Part shown: positions 61,401-64,000 of the stretch, piece by piece
Layout of the letters: the number at the start of each line of letters is the position of its first letter
Position numbering within the stretch: the first letter of the stretch is position 1
Source of the DNA: Mesocentrotus franciscanus
Lineage: Eukaryota > Echinodermata > Echinoidea > Camarodonta > Strongylocentrotidae
Reading direction: 5' to 3'
Length of the DNA: 64,000 nucleotides
Assembly (NCBI GenBank): GCA_037976565.1
Contig: CP137666.1
Location: 59,909,413 to 59,973,412 of the forward strand
Made by a program: the position numbers and the translations under genes
Notes under the pieces: generated by a model
What the model saw: only the letters and a program-made list of their open reading frames with translations
Database searches by the model: none
Told to the model about the DNA's origin: nothing

Positions 61401-63541
61401 TCGAATGGGAGGGGGAGGGGGTAATTCCGTAAAATCTAGTTTTCAGGCAAAAAGGGGGCTCATGGTAAAATCCTGTAACAGCCCTATGTCACACCAACAG
61501 AAAGAACATCCCAGGAAAAGAGGCCCAAAATGAGCCCAGTCACACCGACNNNNNNNNNNNNNNNNNNNNNNNNNNNNNNNNNNNNNNNNNNNNNNNNNNN
61601 NNNNNNNNNNNNNNNNNNNNNNNNNNNNNNNNNNNNNNNNNNNNNNNNNNNNNNNNNNNNNNNNNNNNNNNNNNNNNNNNNNNNNNNNNNNNNNNNNNNN
61701 NNNNNNNNNNNNNNNNNNNNNNNNNNNNNNNNNNNNNNNNNNNNNNNNNNNNNNNNNNNNNNNNNNNNNNNNNNNNNNNNNNNNNNNNNNNNNNNNNNNN
61801 NNNNNNNNNNNNNNNNNNNNNNNNNNNNNNNNNNNNNNNNNNNNNNNNNNNNNNNNNNNNNNNNNNNNNNNNNNNNNNNNNNNNNNNNNNNNNNNNNNNN
61901 NNNNNNNNNNNNNNNNNNNNNNNNNNNNNNNNNNNNNNNNNNNNNNNNNNNNNNNNNNNNNNNNNNNNNNNNNNNNNNNNNNNNNNNNNNNNNNNNNNNN
62001 NNNNNNNNNNNNNNNNNNNNNNNNNNNNNNNNNNNNNNNNNNNNNNNNNCCAGTCACACCGACAAGACCGATAATAGACAGACAAGCATTGTCAAGCAAA
62101 GATTTTTTTCGATTATCTGCTTGTCGGTTATCTGTATGTCGGTTTCGGGAGTCAGCACGGCGATGTGACTGGGAACACTTGAATAGGTTTCGCTATGCCG
62201 ATAGAAACCGATGACATTTGATGAGGGCCTATACACAATTTTAAAATGTTATGTAATTTCTTTAGGCATTTTAAGTGGTCAAAACTGTGAATATCCTCTT
62301 ACTTACCGACCTCATACGTGAGGACGAATCCGTCGTTTTGATCTTGAAAATCGGCCTCAAATCGGACAGTCATGAACGAGGAGCTGGACTCCAACATCGG
62401 CGGAAGCCTACTTCCACAAAAACGGCCTAAGAACGGTGACCCGCTGTCACCAATGCCGTCGTAAACAGACAACGCATCTGCACTGTGGAGGAAATTAAAG
62501 ATAAAGTTGAATTCTGGTCATGCGATTGCATTGTGATAAAGAAACGGTGTGGAATCGATCAGAAAAGGCTGATCATCTAGCATATAAATATTGGTGTTTA
62601 CTGCAAGGTTCTGGAATCATCAAAATGATAAGAAACTTGGCCCAGTCTTTGTAAAGTTACAAGCACTGTACAGAGAAATATTAATATGGGACTACACGAA
62701 CATGTGGCATAAAAATCCGTCCCGATATGTATGCTGTTACATGCCATATTTAGAATATTAAGGCATTTGAAGAGCCATGCTTTTCAGGGAACATTTTTTT
62801 ATCTGATGTTCTTCCACACTTGCATAATAACAATGATAACGCTCACAAACTATTTTTCACCTCTTCCCAGAACTCAACCTTCTCTTTAAAAGCTATCCAT
62901 AGTTGCATCTTTAACATCAAGATTTTGGACGAGGAGGTAAATTGGATGTATTTATAAACCACTTGATATACATGTACATGTGAACTAAAATAAAACATCA
63001 ATCACCATGGCAGCCACCAATATAAAAAAAAATCATAAGGGGTATAACAAATTTGTTTATTTTGCTGACAAGACCAAGAGGAAGAGAACGAAAAGTAATG
63101 GAATGAGACTGAAAATGAATGTTTGACTACAGATATGAAAAACCTCTAACTTGCCAAAATACTTTTAAAAGACCTATAAATCAATTGTACTTTACTACCG
63201 ACAACATTTATGGCGCTTCTACCAAAAAAGTTATGTGAAGCGTAATCCGCCAACGGGACCCCCCCCCCTTCACCTTTTACTCTCCCAAACACATACATGC
63301 CTGTAACGCCATCATACCTTTTAAAAGTAAGTGAGCCATAAACCAAAATCAAAACACTTACACACAATCGTCACTTTCTTCCAATATGAAAAGGAGGAAA
63401 CGGACCCGGATGTGGCTGTTTGGTGGACTCTGTATCCGCCATTCGATCCGCTGTAGATTAGGGTACCAGCGTGGAAAGTTTGGAGATGTTATTGTTCCCG
63501 AACCAGCCGAGACAGCATGGATTTGAGCGTCGACCGCTTGC
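35798..63541 (-). CDS. Mosaic serine protease: CUB, 3x(YWTD propeller-EGF), 2 CCP, 2 Ig, trypsin domain; 5' end beyond window
   Basis: Exons on the minus strand: 63541-63362, 62482-62307, 60864-60624, 60496-60280, 59780-59646, 58698-58572, 57529-57385, 56787-56671, 55903-55637, 55171-55018, 54302-54162, 52721-52605, 52017-51870, 51353-51225, 50969-50727, 50183-50024, 49531-49404, 48798-48527, 47923-47798, 47452-47276, 45028-44843, 43821-43654, 40444-40310, 39665-39508, 38344-38185, 36591-35798. All have GT/AG borders and matching phase at every junction. They total 5,001 coding bases, about 1,667 residues. The first exon starts in phase 2, so coding continues upstream. Exons 60864-60624, 52721-52605 and 48798-48527 each need a one-base correction. 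The product is presumably extracellular; the signal peptide or membrane anchor would lie outside the window. Substrates are unknown. Two adjacent genes would be the alternative, but unbroken phase and lack of an internal start or stop argue against it. Confidence 0.88.
37002..38146. mobile_element. hAT-like element with 8-bp TSD, carrying array A
   Basis: The inverted ends are CAGGGGCGGCGAT (37002-37014) and its complement ending at 38146. Both sides are flanked by the exact 8-bp duplication CCGAGAGG (36994-37001 and 38147-38154). The interior holds an inverted copy of array A (about 37510-37930) and ends resembling those of the 3291 element (GCGTACTGATGGGG near 37407; CATTACGCCACTG at about 38080-38092). 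It sits in the intron between Ig 2 and the protease exon. An 8-bp duplication with CAGGGGCG ends is typical of hAT elements. There is no transposase. Confidence 0.88.
38185..39665 (-). CDS. Immunoglobulin domain 2 (two exons)
   Basis: Exons 39665-39508 and 38344-38185 join in phase 0. Visible motifs are HLFECQAQS (B-strand Cys), SVTWWKDGSRV (C-strand Trp) and SLLIRNLVRQDSGKYTCIV (E-F strands, the classic D.G.Y.C motif). The exon ends NITE and joins the protease exon in phase 1, so Ig 2 lies directly before the activation linker. No membrane segment intervenes. Confidence 0.9.
38463..38629. repeat. Foldback element, about 40-bp arms
   Basis: ATAATGCACTGTTGCG and GTGTGTTAGGGCA with CCAGTGCA on the left pair with the complements on the right (TGCACTGG, TGCCCTAACACAC, CAGTGCATTAT). 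An outer pair, TTATAAGACGGGT near 38636 and ACCCGTCTTATAA near 38931, suggests that a larger element of about 0.5 kb may enclose it. Confidence 0.75.
38670..38768. repeat. Cluster of AGATCT/TCTAGA palindromes
   Basis: Overlapping copies of AGATCTA and CTAGATCT, plus one TAGGCCTA, make this 100-base stretch almost entirely self-complementary short words. Similar words occur once at about 10430-10445. Confidence 0.7.
40022..40189. mobile_element. Short MITE with TACCCCAGT ends
   Basis: TACCCCAGT at 40022-40030 and its complement at 40181-40189 bound a 168-bp intronic element. Imperfect inner pairing continues (CGAAAC with GTTTCG). It lies in the intron between the two Ig domains. TA at the borders suggests a mariner-like element. 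Confidence 0.6.
40310..43821 (-). CDS. Immunoglobulin domain 1 (two exons)
   Basis: Exons 43821-43654 and 40444-40310 join in phase 1. The first half has VQQSC as the B-strand Cys and DITWYKDGVRL as the C-strand Trp region. The second half has NDLLIPGFDNHHQGHYACVA, with the F-strand Cys and a His replacing the usual Asp/Gly motif. This is an I-set-like Ig domain split by an internal intron. An additional Cys pair (GEC in the leader strand and REC near the end) could form a second disulfide. Confidence 0.83.
40744..42052. mobile_element. TTAA-flanked element, copy 2, split by a hAT insertion
   Basis: TTAA at 40744-40747 and 42049-42052 flanks the same element as 29524-30508, in the same orientation, with inner sequence closely matching on both sides of the 41055-41814 insertion. 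It lies in the intron inside Ig domain 1. Confidence 0.82.
41055..41814. mobile_element. hAT-like element carrying array B, nested
   Basis: The left end CAGGCGCGTAGCCAGG and the right end, read on the minus strand as CAAGCGCGTAGCTAGG, are imperfect inverted repeats. Flanks are CTTTGCGC (41047-41054) and CTTTACGC (41815-41822), an 8-bp duplication with one substitution. The sister TTAA element has a single uninterrupted CTTTGCGC at 30269-30276, which is the empty site. The interior carries about five inverted array B units (41165-41690), preceded by a (GA)n run at 41112-41137. Confidence 0.88.
43110..43310 (-). pseudogene. Two decayed partial copies of the Ig 1 first exon
   Basis: Relative to the true exon's 3' part at 43654-43690 (GTCATGAGTCGGACGCCATC, then TTTGTACCACGTGAT), close copies lie at about 43127-43165 (GTCATGATTCGGACACCAT) and about 43262-43300 (GTCATGAGGCGGACGCCATC). 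The second also copies the intron donor flank (TTTTACTCTTTTCATAACTT). Neither has an open exon or acceptor, so they are remnants of partial tandem duplication. Confidence 0.72.
43355..43560. repeat. Dispersed repeat, copy 1
   Basis: The blocks CAATGTCCCG, GACAGCCATGTCCCACAATG, GCCTTCACC and AAAGATGGCGCA recur in the same order and orientation at 53860-54065. Both copies lie in introns of the protease gene. No terminal structure could be assigned. Confidence 0.75.
44843..45028 (-). CDS. CCP/sushi domain 2
   Basis: A phase 1-1 exon encodes EQCEALDVP, FSGPC, KLCILECEPGY, RRVCAHGGEW and PIVCE. It has six cysteines, the GY motif and the Trp of a CCP module. It has the same extra Cys pair as CCP 1, so the two are probably duplicates. 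A decayed copy of its acceptor region lies upstream (minus-strand sense) at about 46733-46780. Confidence 0.88.
45204..46732. mobile_element. hAT-like element with perfect 8-bp TSD, carrying array A
   Basis: The terminal inverted repeats CAGGCGCGGATCCAGG (45204-45219) and the exact complement (46717-46732) are flanked by GCATTGCT on both sides (45196-45203 and 46733-46740). The left part is purine-rich simple sequence with repeated GGGGGCCGAAAGGCCTTGCC-like blocks. From about 45735 to 46640 it carries array A in inverted orientation, ending in CATTACGCCACTG (about 46629-46641), which is the terminus of the 3291 element. So an array A element seems nested inside another hAT shell. There is no transposase. 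Confidence 0.9.
46733..46785 (-). pseudogene. Decayed copy of the CCP 2 exon acceptor region
   Basis: The 45 bases starting GCATTGCTCC, with TGTCATCAGAATGA and GTGATCTT, closely match the border of the true CCP 2 exon at 45020-45062. The hAT element at 45204-46732 interrupts this copy; its left remainder (AAGGCATTGCATTGCT) ends at 45203. Confidence 0.7.
47276..47452 (-). CDS. CCP/sushi domain 1
   Basis: One phase 1-1 exon encodes a module with six cysteines (QC, ESC, SNC, VIC, VIC, AIC) and the conserved Trp in GSWDIP. Most CCP modules have four Cys; an extra pair is also found in selectin-type modules. CCP modules usually serve as rigid spacers and interaction surfaces in complement-type proteases. 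Confidence 0.78.
47798..47923 (-). CDS. EGF-like domain 3
   Basis: A phase 1-1 exon encodes NSCSENNGGCSTLC, then SCAC and DGVTC, a complete six-Cys EGF module of LDL-receptor type. It closes the third propeller-EGF unit and joins the first CCP module through a Glu codon split at the junction. Confidence 0.88.
48527..50969 (-). CDS. YWTD beta-propeller 3 (four exons)
   Basis: Exons 50969-50727, 50183-50024, 49531-49404 and 48798-48527 give six blades: DFLLVTDTYHRG, MVYWTD, LVYWSD, IMFWSD, RLYWCD and SVYWTD. Its intron phases (1, 2, 1) differ from those of propellers 1 and 2, and the last two blades share one 272-base exon. That exon is one base short: VYWTDWKVK and MLKADKLTGQ are in different frames around 48637-48641, where one A appears to be missing from a short A-run. 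Both flanking junctions fit the two frames. Confidence 0.85.
51225..51353 (-). CDS. EGF-like domain 2
   Basis: One phase 1-1 exon encodes six cysteines in EGF spacing: PCRSYNGGCQQLC, then VCHC and GRDC. The NGGC and GY motifs are those of LDL-receptor-type EGF modules. The next intron (on the minus strand) leads directly to propeller 3. Confidence 0.88.
51870..55903 (-). CDS. YWTD beta-propeller 2 (five exons)
   Basis: Exons 55903-55637, 55171-55018, 54302-54162, 52721-52605 and 52017-51870 give six blades: QLFVAS, LVFYSD, HLYWTD, VMFWTE, LYFADI and YIMWTE. The intron phases inside it are 1, 2, 2, 0, the same series as propeller 1. Exon 52721-52605 is one base short: EYDGGGIR and FFEVTLYK lie in different frames. 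A single missing A in the AGACAGG stretch near 52660 would restore the register without a stop. Confidence 0.82.
52394..52422. repeat. (CA)n microsatellite
   Basis: About fourteen CA units lie in the intron between the last two exons of propeller 2. Confidence 0.95.
53860..54065. repeat. Dispersed repeat, copy 2
   Basis: This is the second copy of the 43355-43560 repeat, in the same orientation, in the intron between two exons of propeller 2. It contains a small palindrome (CGCGCTACGCGCG) near 53961-53975. Confidence 0.75.
56165..56420. repeat. Two abutting foldback elements with GGGCCCCGT ends
   Basis: The first, 56165-56300, starts CAGGGCCCCGTCTTATAAAG and ends in the complementary block CTTTATGCAACGGGGCCC. 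The second starts immediately (AGGGCCCCGTTGCATAAAA) and contains paired blocks ACCATTGATGG with CCATCAATG, and ACTACCATGG with CCATGGTAGT. They lie in the intron between EGF 1 and propeller 2. Confidence 0.7.
56671..56787 (-). CDS. EGF-like domain 1
   Basis: A single symmetric phase 1-1 exon encodes a six-Cys EGF module: C(SSNP)C(SYL)C, then TCLC, ending DGRTC. The NGF and DGRTC pattern is the type found after YWTD propellers in LDL-receptor relatives, where the EGF packs against the propeller. No calcium-binding consensus is seen. Confidence 0.85.
57385..60864 (-). CDS. YWTD beta-propeller 1 (five exons)
   Basis: Exons 60864-60624, 60496-60280, 59780-59646, 58698-58572 and 57529-57385 give six YWTD-type motifs: RIVWTE, HILWSD, NVYWTD, FLFWTD, LVYWVD and DFIYVT. 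Six blades make one complete propeller of the LDL-receptor type, a ligand-binding fold. Intron phases within it are 1, 2, 2, 0. The first exon (241 bases) has one base too many for its phases: the frame holding TPEEI and the frame holding GAVAINYGQQHILWSDRG are offset by one, near 60730-60760. The next exon begins in the frame demanded by the second part. Confidence 0.82.
61550..62049. other. Assembly gap (500 N)
   Basis: Exactly 500 N bases lie in the intron between the CUB domain and propeller 1. The last 14 bases before it and the first 14 after it are identical (CCAGTCACACCGAC), so the gap may be a placeholder between overlapping contigs or may span a repeat. Confidence 0.95.
62050..62175. 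repeat. Imperfect foldback beside the gap
   Basis: CCAGTCACACCG at 62050 pairs imperfectly with the sequence CGATGTGACTGG at 62161-62172. GACAAGC and GCTTGTC also pair inside. It is probably a short foldback element whose repetition may have caused the gap. Confidence 0.5.
62307..63541 (-). CDS. CUB domain (two exons)
   Basis: Exons 63541-63362 and 62482-62307 join after two leftover bases to give Val. The first half has the CUB signature (GSGTITSPNFPRWYPN, then IEWRIQSPP), and the second half has LSVYDGIGDSGS, GRFCG and the SSSFMTVRFEADF strands. Typical CUB domains have two disulfides; here the first Cys pair is missing and only the second pair (DDC and RFCG) remains. CUB domains bind proteins or calcium in complement proteases and related molecules. 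Acidic residues near DDC could support calcium binding, but this is inference. The 500-base assembly gap lies in the intron after this domain. Confidence 0.82.
62515..63100. repeat. Dispersed repeat shared with 9160-9830
   Basis: The intron between the two CUB exons matches the 9.2-9.8 kb region: 62515-62710 in inverted and 62925-63090 in direct orientation. No terminal inverted repeats were recognised. Confidence 0.6.
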
Positions 63542-63796
63542 CTTTACAAAAAAGCATTTCAAGACAAGTTAGAATTAGGACAACAAAAGGACACAAAGCC
63601 GTGATGTGCTCAAATGCATGAAAAAGTAATGATTGAAATGTTACTTTCTCTCAATAACTTTGATGTTTGATGTTTCCTATTCATACAGGGCTCGCTAACA
63701 CGGAGATACATGTATAATTAATTAAAAGATTTACAGTTAATTTGGGGGAGATACAATTAAATTCTATCTTGTTATGTTACACTGCCCTGATCACAT

Positions 63797-63906
63797 ATGG
63801 AGAGAGAGAGAGAGAGAGAGGGAGAAAGAGAGAGAGAGCGAGAGAAAAAGAGAGAAGCATGGGGAGCGGATGGGGGGGGGGGTAGGAGCGGGAGAGAGAG
63901 AGAGGG
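63797..63906. repeat. (GA)n-rich tract
   Basis: Interrupted GA repeats with a G-run near 63872-63881 lie 5' (minus-strand sense) of the first CUB exon. The open frames here are repeat artefacts. Confidence 0.9.
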
Positions 63907-64000
63907 AGCCAGGATATTTTCAATGTATATATGCATACATGTATTACAAATAAAGAAATTATTATGTGGGTACATGACTATAATAACTTGAAAGAACCGG

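Noticed and set aside
61443..62168. Open frames across the gap
   Set aside because: They consist of unknown residues from N bases.

Overview
The window reads as genomic DNA of a marine deuterostome, most likely an echinoderm such as a sea urchin. The grounds are AT-rich non-coding DNA, short exons in long introns, animal extracellular domain families, a decayed Ty3/gypsy element, many foldback and hAT/TTAA-type non-autonomous elements, and repeated use of the palindrome TAGGCCTA (at least 12 copies seen). The taxon is inference; no species marker was tested.

Layout. 1-3268: a 5'-truncated Ty3/gypsy pol with a putative 3' LTR. 3291-19200: intergenic DNA with nested transposons, two families of internal tandem arrays and a GC-rich island at 14805-15075. 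19201-27706 (minus): an eight-exon gene for an EF-hand-like plus coiled-coil protein resembling EFCC1. 27707-35664: intergenic, with a TTAA-flanked element, a nested insert and two inverted 15-bp minisatellites. 35798 to beyond 63541 (minus): one large gene that fills the rest of the window and continues past its right edge.

That large gene is the main result. I followed 26 exons (about 5.0 kb, about 1,667 codons) on the minus strand. Canonical GT/AG borders and reading phase agree at every junction. From N to C the protein holds CUB, six-blade YWTD beta-propeller 1, EGF, propeller 2, EGF, propeller 3, EGF, CCP/sushi, CCP, Ig, Ig, and a complete trypsin-type serine protease encoded by a single exon. 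The stalk would present or regulate an Arg/Lys-specific protease cleaved at its Arg-Val-Val-Gly-Gly site. I know of no described family with this order; CUB/EGF/CCP/protease recalls C1r/C1s/MASP and YWTD-EGF recalls LDL-receptor relatives. Domain borders are all phase 1, and propellers 1 and 2 have identical intron-phase series, so the architecture looks built by exon shuffling and module duplication.

The introns hold non-autonomous elements with clean target-site duplications and decayed partial copies of the gene's own exons. Three propeller exons each carry a one-base frame error. Because the retroelement shows the same kind of error, mostly in short homopolymers, assembly error is the simplest explanation.
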